Source: an uncultured Bacilli bacterium (lineage in GTDB: Bacteria; Bacillota_I; Bacilli_A; RF39; UBA660). Taken from it: a stretch of 61,577 nt of DNA. The position numbers were made by a program, and so were the translations under genes. The notes under the pieces are model-generated. The model was not told the DNA's origin. It saw nothing but the letters and a program-made list of their open reading frames with translations, and made no database searches. This document shows, in pieces, positions 9,474 to 19,423 of the stretch (position 1 is its first letter; the number at the start of each line of letters is the position of its first letter). Where the stretch lies: positions 1 to 61,577 of the forward strand of contig CANPVU010000004.1 in the NCBI GenBank assembly GCA_947581765.1, in the 5' to 3' direction.

Positions 9474-11870
9474 AACTTTTAATTCCTCTAATTCATCTTT
9501 AGTATCAACTTCATACCATTTCTTCTTCTCTTCTTTTCCAACATGTTTTTTCTCAAGCAATAACCATATTCTAGTTGCTATAAATATAGATGAATATGTA
9601 CCACATACTAATCCAACTAATAATGCATAGTTAAAGTTTATTATTTCATGAGAACCTAAAATCATAAGACATACAACAGGTATAATTGTAGTAATAGATG
9701 TAACAAAACTTCTTGATACGGTCTCTTTTAAGCTTGTATTTACAAGTTCTTTTAATTCATCATATGTTTTAACTTTATCTTTATATAATTTACGTTTATT
9801 CTCACGAATTCTATCAAATGTAACAATAGTATCATTTATTGAATATCCAATTATAGAAAGAATAGCTGCAATAAATATAGTTGATACTTCTAATCTAAAT
9901 ACGCTAAATACTATCACTATCATTGCCACATCATGTAATAATGTAATTATAGCAGAAATACCATATCTAAATGTAAATCTTAATGTTACATAAATTATAA
10001 TACCTATAGCTGCTAATATTAATGATTTAATAGCATTCTTTATTAATTCTTTTTTTACTGTATTTGATACAGAACCAATACTTGTAGTTGAACCTTTATA
10101 TTTATCTGAGAAATAATTCTCTATCTTTTCTACATCTTCATTATCTAAAGTAGTTTTAATAGTAGCATATACTAATTTATCATTTAAATTATCAATATCT
10201 TCTACTTCATATCCTTTACTTTCTAACTCCTCTTTTATTGTAGAACTTTTAATATTTTCTTTAGTACTAAGTGAAACACTAGAACCTCCTTTAAAATCTA
10301 TACTTAAGTTTAATCCCTTAAATCCAGTCCAAATTCCACCAGCTACTATAATTAATACAGTTAATATTGCAAATTTATTAATATGTTTTATATAATTTAT
10401 TCTCTTTGTTAATGGTTGTTTATCTATATTTTTAAGTCCTATAAATGCATTATAATGTTCCTTAAATTTACCACTATTTACAAACTTATTTAATAAATAA
10501 CGAACTAATAATACCATTACAAGTAATGTAACAACAATACTTATAATTAACATAGTTGCAAATCCTTTAACACTACTTTCACCAAATGCAAATAAGACAA
10601 TAGCTGCTATCATTGTAGTAATATTTGAATCTATAATAGCACCTAGTGAATTTTTATTACCTAGTTTAAATGAATCAATTAAATTATTTTTTGCTCTTAG
10701 TTCATCTTTTATTCTTTCAAAACAAAGTACGGTTGAGTCTACTGCCATACCTATACCTATTACTAGTGCTGCAATAGAAGGTAATGTTAATCTTCCACCT
10801 ACTAAATTAAATACAGCAAACGTAATCATAGTATAAGCAATAATACCTATAGAAGCTATAAATCCACTAAATCTGTATACAATTATCATAAATAATATTA
10901 TAAGTCCAACTGCTATTACACCTGCTATTAAAGTATTATTAAGTGCATCTTTACCAAATGATGCATCTACAGTTTTACTAGATAATTCAACTAATTTAGT
11001 AGGTAAACTACCTGAATTAATTAAATCAGCAAGACTTTGTGCTTCCTCAGAAGTAAAATTACCGGTAAGAGATACATGATCTCCTGTTAACTCACCATTT
11101 ATTGATGCATACGAAATACATCTTGAATCATTAAGTGAACCACAATTTTGTTGTTCTTCACTAAATGAATCTTCTTTTTCATCAAAATCAAGCCATATAA
11201 CCATTACATCTCCTGATTTTCTTATTTTTTCAGTTTCTTTGTGAAAAGTATCTACATCTGCAATTTGTAAATCTAGATAATAATTTCCTACATTCTTATC
11301 ATCATATGCAACTCTTACTCCATTTGGTTTTAATACATCTGAAGTCATTACTAATTCATCTTTACTATTTCTAAAAGTTAAATTAGCCATTGAACTTAAT
11401 GTTTCTTTTGCCTGATTTTTATCCTTAACACCTGCAAGTTGAATTCTTATATTTTTATCTTCAATAGATATTTCTGGTTCACTAACACCTAATATATCAA
11501 TACGTTTTAGTATAGTCTTATATGTATTAGTAACAGACTCTTTACTTACCTCTTTACCATCTATATCCTGTACTTCATATAAAATCTCAAATCCACCCTG
11601 TAAATCTAATCCAAACTTAGTATTTTTAAATATAGGATATAATAAAACACTAGAAACAATTAATACAATTAAAGAAACTACTAATCCAAGTGCAAATGAC
11701 TTATTTTCAGCTTTTCTTTGTTTTTTCTGTCTAATATCTTTTTTAGAAATAACTTTACTTGTAGTTTTTATAGACTTTTTATCATCATCTTTTTTATTTA
11801 CTTCTTTTTTTGAAGTACTTTTAACTTTAACATTATCTTTTTCGTTGTCAATCTTTTTTTTACTACTCAT
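9456..11870 (-). CDS. secDF: Fused protein translocase SecDF
   Basis: KFGLDLQGGFEILYEV (SecD) and LSIDFKGGSSVSLS (SecF) motifs in a single 804-aa ORF. Confidence 0.95.
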   Translation of the reverse strand: MSSKKKIDNEKDNVKVKSTSKKEVNKKDDDKKSIKTTSKVISKKDIRQKKQRKAENKSFALGLVVSLIVLIVSSVLLYPIFKNTKFGLDLQGGFEILYEVQDIDGKEVSKESVTNTYKTILKRIDILGVSEPEISIEDKNIRIQLAGVKDKNQAKETLSSMANLTFRNSKDELVMTSDVLKPNGVRVAYDDKNVGNYYLDLQIADVDTFHKETEKIRKSGDVMVIWLDFDEKEDSFSEEQQNCGSLNDSRCISYASINGELTGDHVSLTGNFTSEEAQSLADLINSGSLPTKLVELSSKTVDASFGKDALNNTLIAGVIAVGLIILFMIIVYRFSGFIASIGIIAYTMITFAVFNLVGGRLTLPSIAALVIGIGMAVDSTVLCFERIKDELRAKNNLIDSFKLGNKNSLGAIIDSNITTMIAAIVLFAFGESSVKGFATMLIISIVVTLLVMVLLVRYLLNKFVNSGKFKEHYNAFIGLKNIDKQPLTKRINYIKHINKFAILTVLIIVAGGIWTGFKGLNLSIDFKGGSSVSLSTKENIKSSTIKEELESKGYEVEDIDNLNDKLVYATIKTTLDNEDVEKIENYFSDKYKGSTTSIGSVSNTVKKELIKNAIKSLILAAIGIIIYVTLRFTFRYGISAIITLLHDVAMIVIVFSVFRLEVSTIFIAAILSIIGYSINDTIVTFDRIRENKRKLYKDKVKTYDELKELVNTSLKETVSRSFVTSITTIIPVVCLMILGSHEIINFNYALLVGLVCGTYSSIFIATRIWLLLEKKHVGKEEKKKWYEVDTKDELEELKVKGINC

Positions 11871-11879
11871 AATACCACC

Positions 11880-12116
11880 CTAACTATTTTTCTTGTAATT
11901 ATTAATCTCTTCATTGTCTAAGCCTAGTACATCCGATACCATCTTATATATATGCATATCATTTTCATCTTTCCATGTAACATCTGTAAGATAATTCCAA
12001 ATATCTACTTTAGTTAAATCAGGATAATCATTTCTCAATAATTGAATTTCTTTTGTTTCTAAAACTGGCAATAATAATTCATATAGTTCACGTCCATTAT
12101 TAAACTTTAAATCCAT
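11880..12116 (-). CDS. ComN-like post-transcriptional regulator
   Basis: 78-aa ORF upstream of secDF and divergent from a spoVB-like gene, as I recall for B. subtilis comN; LRNDYPDLTKVDIWNYL. Confidence 0.65.
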   Translation of the reverse strand: MDLKFNNGRELYELLLPVLETKEIQLLRNDYPDLTKVDIWNYLTDVTWKDENDMHIYKMVSDVLGLDNEEINNYKKNS

Positions 12117-12183
12117 ATACTATTCCCTCAACTTCTCACATATAATATTATATATCAAATAACTTTATTTTTAAAGGAGAATA

Positions 12184-13494
12184 ATGAAAAAAAGCAAATT
12201 TATTAAATCTAGTATTATACTAATTATTGGTGGTATGTTTACAAAAGTACTTGGTATGTTAGTAAAAATTATATTAACAAGAAAAATAGGAACACAAGGA
12301 ATTGGACTATATTCTCTTATATCTCCTACATTTTTACTATTAATATCAATAAGTGGAATGGGACTTACAACAGCCCTAAATGTATTAATATCATCTAAAA
12401 AATACAACATTAAAAATATTATGATATATGCACTATTTATATCTTTATCACTTGATATATTAATAACAATATTTTTATTCTTTACATCAAAATATATAGC
12501 AGTTAAATTATTAAACAATGAATCATTATACTTACCAATACTATCTATGGGATTTGTACTACCATTTATATCAGTATCTAATATTTTTAGAAGTTATTAT
12601 TTTTCTAAAGAAAGAATGTATCCTCATGTAATAAGTAATATTATAGAAGACGTAGTTAAATTATTATTAATAATATTATTTATAGATCACATAATATCTA
12701 ATACAAGACTAACACTTACATTTATAATAATGACAAATATATTTAGTGAACTATCTTCTATATTTATATTTTTAGCATGCTTTCCAAAATTTAATATTAC
12801 TAAAGACGATTTAAAATTTAATAAAAGAAATATGAAAGCAGTATTTAAAATATCAATACCTACTACTATATCAAGATTAATAGGTTCAATTACATACTTC
12901 TTAGAACCAATAATACTTACATTTACACTTGTTAAAGTTGGATACTCTAATGAATACATAATATCAGAATATGGAATAATTAATGGATATGTACTACCTA
13001 TAATATTACTTCCATCATTTTTAACTAGTGCTATATCACAAGCATTAATACCAAGTATAAGTGAATCATATTATAATAAGAAATACAATGAACTAAACTA
13101 TAAAATTAATCAAGCATTACTTATTTCGTTATTTATAGGAATATTTTTTACTATAGTATTTGTAATTGGTGGTGATACATTTCTTAATATAATGTATAAA
13201 ACTAATGAAGGAAGCTCATATATTAAGCTTTTAGCACCTATATTTATATTTCACTATATAGAAAATCCACTACTTAGTACATTACAAGCAATGAATAAAG
13301 CAAAAATTAATATGAAAATCTCAATAATAAATATGTTTATTAGAACAGTTATATTAGCAATACTATGTAGTTTAAAAATAAGACTATATGGTCTTATAAT
13401 TGCACTATCACTTAATATTATATTTACATGTTTTTATGCATGGTATAAAATTAATAAAATTATACAAAAGGAACAAAAAAGAATTATGCCTTGA
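12184..13494 (+). CDS. SpoVB/MurJ-type polysaccharide biosynthesis (MOP) flippase
   Basis: 14-TM-type protein starting KKSKFIKSSIILIIGGMFTKVLGMLVKIILTRKIGTQGIGLYSLISPTF. Confidence 0.9.
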   Translation: MKKSKFIKSSIILIIGGMFTKVLGMLVKIILTRKIGTQGIGLYSLISPTFLLLISISGMGLTTALNVLISSKKYNIKNIMIYALFISLSLDILITIFLFFTSKYIAVKLLNNESLYLPILSMGFVLPFISVSNIFRSYYFSKERMYPHVISNIIEDVVKLLLIILFIDHIISNTRLTLTFIIMTNIFSELSSIFIFLACFPKFNITKDDLKFNKRNMKAVFKISIPTTISRLIGSITYFLEPIILTFTLVKVGYSNEYIISEYGIINGYVLPIILLPSFLTSAISQALIPSISESYYNKKYNELNYKINQALLISLFIGIFFTIVFVIGGDTFLNIMYKTNEGSSYIKLLAPIFIFHYIENPLLSTLQAMNKAKINMKISIINMFIRTVILAILCSLKIRLYGLIIALSLNIIFTCFYAWYKINKIIQKEQKRIMP

Positions 13495-13502
13495 TAATTC
13501 TT

Positions 13503-14342
13503 CTACTTATTCTTCTTTGTATTATAGCATAGTATAATATTTTGAAGTAACATAGCAAGTGCTACTGTATTAACACCATTTTCTACTGTTGTAATATATG
13601 AAGCTTTCTTAGATACTTTATCAAAATCTACATCACCTACTACTGAATCATTAAATCCACTAATTCCAACATCAATTACTACAGCACCATCTTTTACCAT
13701 ATCTTCTTTTATTATACATGGAATTCCAGTTGCAGATATTAATATATCTGCATTTTTAGTATACTCAGCTAAAGACTTAGTCTTACTATGACATATAGTA
13801 ACAGTAGCATCACGACTAAGTAACATATTAGCTATTGGTCTACCCGTTGCTTTTCCTCTACCTACAACTACTACATTTTTTCCTGCAACTTGTATATTAT
13901 TTTGTGATAATATATAATCAACAGCTAAAGCAGTACATGGTATTAAAGCCTTTTTACCATTTATAAATCTTCCAACATTTATATCTGTCATACCCTCTAC
14001 ATCTTTACCATTACTTATAGTATTTATAATTCTTTTTTCATTATACTGTACAGGTAAAGGTAGCTCTATTATAATTCCATTAACATACTCATCATTATTT
14101 AATTCTTTTATTTTATTAATAATAGTTAACTCAGGTGTTCCATCTTCAAATTTATATGATCTAAAATATATTCCTACCGAGCTACATACTTTTTCTTTTT
14201 TAGAACTAAAATATTGTCCTGATATACTATCTCCTACCTGTATAACAGCAACACTTGGTCTTATCATACAATTTTTTATATCAGCTTTAATTGTATCTTG
14301 AATTGTACTGCATAATTCCGTTCCATCTATAACTACGCTCAT
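13503..14342 (-). CDS. folD: Bifunctional methylenetetrahydrofolate dehydrogenase/cyclohydrolase
   Basis: VVVVGRGKATGRPIANMLL and GIIIELPLP motifs. The start at 14342 (MSVVIDGTEL, RBS GGGGTGAG) is preferred to the track start at 14390. Confidence 0.93.
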   Translation of the reverse strand: MSVVIDGTELCSTIQDTIKADIKNCMIRPSVAVIQVGDSISGQYFSSKKEKVCSSVGIYFRSYKFEDGTPELTIINKIKELNNDEYVNGIIIELPLPVQYNEKRIINTISNGKDVEGMTDINVGRFINGKKALIPCTALAVDYILSQNNIQVAGKNVVVVGRGKATGRPIANMLLSRDATVTICHSKTKSLAEYTKNADILISATGIPCIIKEDMVKDGAVVIDVGISGFNDSVVGDVDFDKVSKKASYITTVENGVNTVALAMLLQNIILCYNTKKNK

Positions 14343-14469
14343 TATCTCACCCCATAACTTTTTTAATAGAGAACTTATTATCCCTATCATTACCCTAATT
14401 ATAACAAATTTATGAGCATTTCAAACAAAAAATTAATTTTTTAGAAAATTTTACATATTTTTGTGTAAA

Positions 14470-14497
14470 CAAAAATTTATGCTACTGCATAAATTCT
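14470..14497 (-). terminator. Terminator after the ABC exporter ATPase gene
   Basis: TTTATGC-AGTA-GCATAAA plus a T-rich tail on the minus strand. Confidence 0.7.
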
Positions 14498-15228
14498 TCA
14501 TACTTTGGTAAGACTTCTTCTGGCGTTCCAATCATCTTTACTTCTCCATCATTTAACCATAAAACTTCATTACATAGCTCTGCAATTGTACCTAAACTAT
14601 GTGATACTATTATTACAGTTCTATGCTCATCCGATATTAATTCTTTCATTTTATTATAACTTTTTTCTTTGAAAGTTTTATCTCCTACTGATAATACTTC
14701 ATCTATTAACATTATATCTGTTTCAAGTATAGCAGTAATTGCAAATGCTAATTTAGAATACATACCTGATGAATAAGTCTTAACTGGCTTATTAATAAAA
14801 TCACCTATATCTGCAAAATCAATTATTTCTTTTTCTTTCTTATTTATTTCTGCTTCTGAAAATCCTAACAACATACCTGATAAATAAATATTTTCTTTAC
14901 CAGTTAACTTTTTATTAAATCCTACTCCTATAGAAAGTAATGATATTGAATTACCATGTAAATCAATACTACCCTTATCCGGTGAAAATATACCTGCAAT
15001 AGCACGTAACATAGTAGATTTACCAGAACCATTCTTTCCTATAATTCCTAATATTTTTCCTTCTTCTACCTCAAAACTAACACCTTTTAAAGCTTGGAAT
15101 AACTCTACCTTATTTTTTAATTTACCCCAAGATGCCCTAATAGAAGTCTTCTTAAGACCTCTATAAGTAATATGTAAATTTTTAACAGTTATAGCTATTT
15201 GCTTATTATTTTTTTGTTTATTTTTCAT
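14482..15228 (-). CDS. ABC transporter ATPase, teichoic acid/polysaccharide export (TagH/Wzt-like)
   Basis: Walker A GKNGSGKSTMLRAIAGIF, KTYSSGMYSKLAFAI signature, DEVLSVGD Walker B. Confidence 0.88.
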   Translation of the reverse strand: MKNKQKNNKQIAITVKNLHITYRGLKKTSIRASWGKLKNKVELFQALKGVSFEVEEGKILGIIGKNGSGKSTMLRAIAGIFSPDKGSIDLHGNSISLLSIGVGFNKKLTGKENIYLSGMLLGFSEAEINKKEKEIIDFADIGDFINKPVKTYSSGMYSKLAFAITAILETDIMLIDEVLSVGDKTFKEKSYNKMKELISDEHRTVIIVSHSLGTIAELCNEVLWLNDGEVKMIGTPEEVLPKYEEFMQ

Positions 15229-15230
15229 AC

Positions 15231-16013
15231 TTAAATCACCTTCGCATAACTATTTTCATTTTTATGTATAACATGTACTCCAATAGCACACAACAAAGCT
15301 CCAACAAAAAGCCATACAATTAACATCACAAAACTTGGAAATTTATTATATATTAGTACTTTTCTTAGTTCATTCATTATAAATGCTATAGGATTACAAA
15401 ATAGTAATATATGTGATAAAGTACCTTTTAATTTAGTTGTAATATTATAAAATACTCCTGATAAATAAAATACCATTCTAAGTCCTATATTAGTTAAATT
15501 AGATAAATCATTAAACGTTACACCAAAATGCATTAGTATTAAACCTAATCCAAAAGAAAAAACGTATAAAACAATTAATATAGGTATAAAAAATATTATA
15601 TGCCAAGTTATTGGTACATGCTGATATAACATTAATGCAAAAGTAATAATTAATGATATCGACATTTTAAATAAATATGTAAAAGATTTTGATAACAATA
15701 ATATATATTTTGGAATATATACCTTAGTAACTAAATCTCTATTATTAGTTATTAAATTTACACTACCTGTAATCATTCTATTAAAAAATTCCCAACAAGT
15801 TAATCCTACAAATACAAATGATGCAAAAAATGGTTCTTTATTTTTAAATACTACACCAAATACAAAAGTATATATTAACATAAAACAAATAGGTTCTATA
15901 ATCCACCATAACCAATTCAAATAAGAATCTGCAACTTCACTTTTAAGTTCAGCCTTAGCAGAGTATACAGCATATTTATAATACTTTCTTAAGTTTAAAA
16001 TAAATCTATTCAT
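15231..16013 (-). CDS. ABC-2 type polysaccharide/teichoic acid export permease (TagG/Wzm-like)
   Basis: PICFMLIYTFVFGVVFK...CWEFFNRMI family pattern. The start at 16013 (MNRFILN, RBS TGGAGGC) is preferred because the track start overlaps the upstream gene. Confidence 0.85.
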   Translation of the reverse strand: MNRFILNLRKYYKYAVYSAKAELKSEVADSYLNWLWWIIEPICFMLIYTFVFGVVFKNKEPFFASFVFVGLTCWEFFNRMITGSVNLITNNRDLVTKVYIPKYILLLSKSFTYLFKMSISLIITFALMLYQHVPITWHIIFFIPILIVLYVFSFGLGLILMHFGVTFNDLSNLTNIGLRMVFYLSGVFYNITTKLKGTLSHILLFCNPIAFIMNELRKVLIYNKFPSFVMLIVWLFVGALLCAIGVHVIHKNENSYAKVI

Positions 16014-16023
16014 AAAGCCTCCA

Positions 16024-16584
16024 TTAATCTTTACTAAAAATACTAAGTACTCTTGCAAAATTATATAGTATTTTATTTCCATTACTAATTGCTATAGGTT
16101 TTTCAAATGCTTTTCCACCTATAGTAAGAGCTGCTATAAATCCAGTTGTAAGTAAACTACTTATTAAAGCAGATATATTAAATGTCTGAGTTAATCTAGT
16201 TGCAACAGCAACACCTGCTGCTCCAGATATTATACCACATATATCACCTATTACATCACAACAAAATGATGATACTTTAGCAGAATTTTTCTTTAATTCA
16301 ACTGCCTTTTTAGCACCTTTAATCTTTTTAGAGCTCATGGAATGAAGTGGTGCTTCATCAGCACTAGTAACTGCAATACCTATAGTATCAAATAAAATAC
16401 CTATAAAAATAAATAATAAAATAACTATAGTTCCTACAAATATTCCAACATCTTTCATAGCTATCTCAGATATAAAAGATAATCCGATAGATATTAATGC
16501 AGCCATAAACATTAAATACAGGCTCCATCTTAAATTACTATCCTTCTTCTTTTCTTTTCTCTTTGACATACTTTGCTTAATCAC
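16024..16584 (-). CDS. oapA: OapA-like membrane protein (DUF21-type), OLE-associated
   Basis: 186-aa membrane protein with FDTIGIAVTSADEAPLHSMSSKKIKGAKKAVELKKNSAKVSSFCCDVIGDICGIISGAAGVAV, immediately downstream of a ~640-nt structured non-coding RNA. Confidence 0.82.
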   Translation of the reverse strand: MIKQSMSKRKEKKKDSNLRWSLYLMFMAALISIGLSFISEIAMKDVGIFVGTIVILLFIFIGILFDTIGIAVTSADEAPLHSMSSKKIKGAKKAVELKKNSAKVSSFCCDVIGDICGIISGAAGVAVATRLTQTFNISALISSLLTTGFIAALTIGGKAFEKPIAISNGNKILYNFARVLSIFSKD

Positions 16585-16598
16585 TCCATAACAACATA

Positions 16599-16627
16599 AT
16601 TTTATCTTATTTATATAACTTTGTCAA
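16599..16627 (-). promoter_or_regulatory. Promoter of oapA
   Basis: Minus strand TTGACA (16627..16622), 17-nt spacer, TAAAAT (16604..16599). Confidence 0.75.
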
Positions 16628-16709
16628 TCAACTAAGTTTTTATCATTCTAATATAATGATATTGTTTTTATTTAATATCCATTTTTACTTTTAATATATA
16701 ATTGGCAAT

Positions 16710-16741
16710 AAAAAAACTATTAACAAATTACTTGTCAACAG
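16710..16741 (-). terminator. Intrinsic terminator of the OLE RNA
   Basis: CTGTTGACAA-GTAAT-TTGTTAATAG (10-bp stem, two G-U) followed by TTTTTTT. Confidence 0.75.
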
Positions 16742-17351
16742 TCCGTTCTCTAAACATAGAGATTAATATTATGGCATATAATATAGTTAATTTTACGTCA
16801 TAGGTCAAGCAGATTTTCTCTAGTTTCCACAATTCGTTACCAAATTGCGGTTCCCCTTTAAGGAAACCAATACAACATCACTGTTTGTATGGCTTGATTA
16901 CCACTTAGTACGCACTTTAATCCCATATTAAATAACATTCTAGGAGATTTCCTCACCAGTTCATCTATTACTAGTACTCTTTTGCAATAATTGTTTCAAA
17001 TCAATAAACCATTAATAAACTTAGCTACTGTATTATTAATACTCAATTATCCCCAATAATCACTCAAGACAAGCTACACTACCCGCAACTTTCATCACAT
17101 GGTAGGTTTAATCCTAAATCGTATCTGGTCCATCAGTATGGAACGTATAGGCCAAACACAAAAATAGGTCTCCATGAATGCTGGGTCATTTGCACATGCC
17201 ATTGTGGATGCCCAACACTCTACCTTCCAGCATTCACCCTAAACTGGGCGTAAAAAGCAAACACCAGAAGTTTCACAGTTATGCTCTTATGCGGTATTTT
17301 AACCCCGCCCTCATAATAGATGGCTCTGACTAGAATAATGCGCCATCAATA
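16710..17351 (-). ncRNA. ole: OLE RNA (ornate, large, extremophilic RNA)
   Basis: ~640 nt without ORFs, markedly more G+C than its flanks, many long-range pairings (e.g. GAAUGCUGG/CCAGCAUUC, GAUGGC/GCCAUC, CCGCAAUU/AAUUGUGG), own promoter and terminator, and an oapA-like gene directly downstream. Confidence 0.82.
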
Positions 17352-17357
17352 TTCAGT

Positions 17358-17386
17358 ATTTTATCAAATTTAACAATTAATGTCAA
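17358..17386 (-). promoter_or_regulatory. Sigma-A promoter of the OLE RNA
   Basis: Minus strand TTGACA (17386..17381), 17-nt spacer, TAAAAT (17363..17358). Confidence 0.8.
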
Positions 17387-17420
17387 ATTTACACATACCT
17401 ATAAAAGTATATTATTTTTA

Positions 17421-18548
17421 TTAATTATTAGAACTATTTAGAGTCAAAACTTTTTTTTTACACAAAAGAGCTTCTTCCCTAGTTTTCATTGCCATTTCAT
17501 CAAAGTTTTCCAAGTAATCTAGTGTTCTTGCAAATCCATTAAATATATCATATCTTGGACTCCATAATAATTCATTTCTTACTTTTTCTGTAGATAATAT
17601 TCCAAGAGTAAATGCTGCTGTACCTTGATTTACATTACCTTGTGGTATATCAAATACTAATTTTAAATTTCTTTCTGGATAAATACTTACTAAAGTTTCT
17701 GCTAATTGTCTAACACTTGTTTTATCCTTTTCATTAGCAACATTATATACTATATCTTTTCCATTTAATATAATGTTAAACATAGCACTTATAGCATCAC
17801 TAATATAAGTATATGTTCTAATAGATGCCCCTTCACTATGAAGTACTATATCTTCATTACTTACTACATTTCTTAAAAAATCTGCCTGTACTCTTCCATC
17901 ATCAATAGTCATTCCAGGTCCATAAGTATGTGCTAAACGAATTATCTTACTATTTAATCCATACTCAGTATGTGCTGATGAACACATATTCTCAGCAGCC
18001 TTCTTCCCTTCTGCATATCCATTTCTAGGTACTAATGGATCTACTTGTCCTAATAGTCCATCTTCAGTAAAAAATTCTTGTCCTTCCATAGGTTGTCCAT
18101 ATATTTCTCTTGAAGAAATATACGCATATGCTTTTACATTTTTTAAAAGTGCAAGCTTTATCGTATTAGCAGTACCTAGCGTATTAGCAAAGTTAGTTTC
18201 TAATGGCTTTTCTTTCATAATCTTTGGTGATGCTGGTGATGCTGCATGAACTATATAATCTATATCAAAATCTAAATTTATAGGATTACTTACATCTTGT
18301 ATAACAGGACGAACATAACTTTTAGATAATACTTCTTTATTTAGTTTATTAATATTTCTAACAAGTGGTACTATTGTAATATTTCTTCCATAGTCTTCAT
18401 TTAATTTCATTAACGTATATACAAAATAACTTCCTACCATTCCACTTGCACCTGTTATCATAAAAGTACAATTATCTAATTGTTGTAATTTATTATTATC
18501 TTCAATTATTTGTGTTACATCTTCATCAATTATTCTATTTAATATCAT
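17421..18548 (-). CDS. NAD-dependent epimerase/dehydratase (extended SDR)
   Basis: FMITGASGMVGSYFVYTL Rossmann motif; NGYAEGKKAAENMC catalytic region. Confidence 0.85.
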   Translation of the reverse strand: MILNRIIDEDVTQIIEDNNKLQQLDNCTFMITGASGMVGSYFVYTLMKLNEDYGRNITIVPLVRNINKLNKEVLSKSYVRPVIQDVSNPINLDFDIDYIVHAASPASPKIMKEKPLETNFANTLGTANTIKLALLKNVKAYAYISSREIYGQPMEGQEFFTEDGLLGQVDPLVPRNGYAEGKKAAENMCSSAHTEYGLNSKIIRLAHTYGPGMTIDDGRVQADFLRNVVSNEDIVLHSEGASIRTYTYISDAISAMFNIILNGKDIVYNVANEKDKTSVRQLAETLVSIYPERNLKLVFDIPQGNVNQGTAAFTLGILSTEKVRNELLWSPRYDIFNGFARTLDYLENFDEMAMKTREEALLCKKKVLTLNSSNN

Positions 18549-18549
18549 A

Positions 18550-19404
18550 TTAATTTTCCTCTCCTACATCTTTATTTTTCAAGCGAATTTTTTTCTGATA
18601 CTGCATTGCAGGATTTGGTTTATAATTATCACCATTTTGCCCCATAAAATAATTTTCTATATCCCCACTTTGAAGTATTCCTAAAAGTGAGAAAAAATCT
18701 GAAGTATTAGTAACTTTCATATTATTAGGATTACCAACTACAATAGCACATCTTTCATTAAATGCAGCTTTTATTAAAGATGCAGAATCAACTATTGTTC
18801 CACCTTTATAAGTTCCTGAATAATCAGGATCAATTTCTCTAATTTTATTATGTGCTTCTATTATATGTCCTAATCTAAAACTTTGTGGTGCTACTCCTCT
18901 ATAAAGATTGCTTCTATTTAATGTTGCATCAATATATTCTCCACCTTTACTAAATACTGGAGTTTCTGTAAAAGGTATACATGTAATAGCACTTCCAAAT
19001 TCTTTTACCTTTTTAATATTTTCACTTATTTCAACAGGAGTAACAATTGGTCTTACCCCATCATGAATTAATACTATATCATCATCTGTATTAAATTCTC
19101 TAGCTCTACATAATATCTTATATATTGTATCTTGTCCTGATTTTCCACCTGATACTATTCCATCAGTTGGAATTTTAGAAAATTTATAAACTTGTATTAA
19201 CTCACATAAATATGGTATCCAATCTTCAATACATCCTATATATATTTCATCTATTTCTGGATGATTTTCAAATACTTCAAGAGTATGAACAATTATTTCC
19301 TTACCGTATACTTTAACAAATTGCTTAGGTATCTGTGAACCAAATCTTTGACCAGTTCCTCCAGCAAAAATAATAGCTATATTTTTTTGTTTTCTATCTT
19401 CCAT
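18550..19404 (-). CDS. IspD/TarI-family cytidylyltransferase
   Basis: AIIFAGGTGQRFGSQIPKQFVKVYGKEIIVHTLEVF and DIVLIHDGVRPIV motifs. Confidence 0.85.
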   Translation of the reverse strand: MEDRKQKNIAIIFAGGTGQRFGSQIPKQFVKVYGKEIIVHTLEVFENHPEIDEIYIGCIEDWIPYLCELIQVYKFSKIPTDGIVSGGKSGQDTIYKILCRAREFNTDDDIVLIHDGVRPIVTPVEISENIKKVKEFGSAITCIPFTETPVFSKGGEYIDATLNRSNLYRGVAPQSFRLGHIIEAHNKIREIDPDYSGTYKGGTIVDSASLIKAAFNERCAIVVGNPNNMKVTNTSDFFSLLGILQSGDIENYFMGQNGDNYKPNPAMQYQKKIRLKNKDVGEEN

Positions 19405-19423
19405 ACTATCCCTCTACCGCGTA

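Noticed and set aside
16600-17400. Group II intron or degraded gene as explanation for the ORF-free structured region
   Set aside because: No reverse transcriptase or intron-like domain V recognised, and promoter, terminator, length and oapA neighbour fit OLE RNA.
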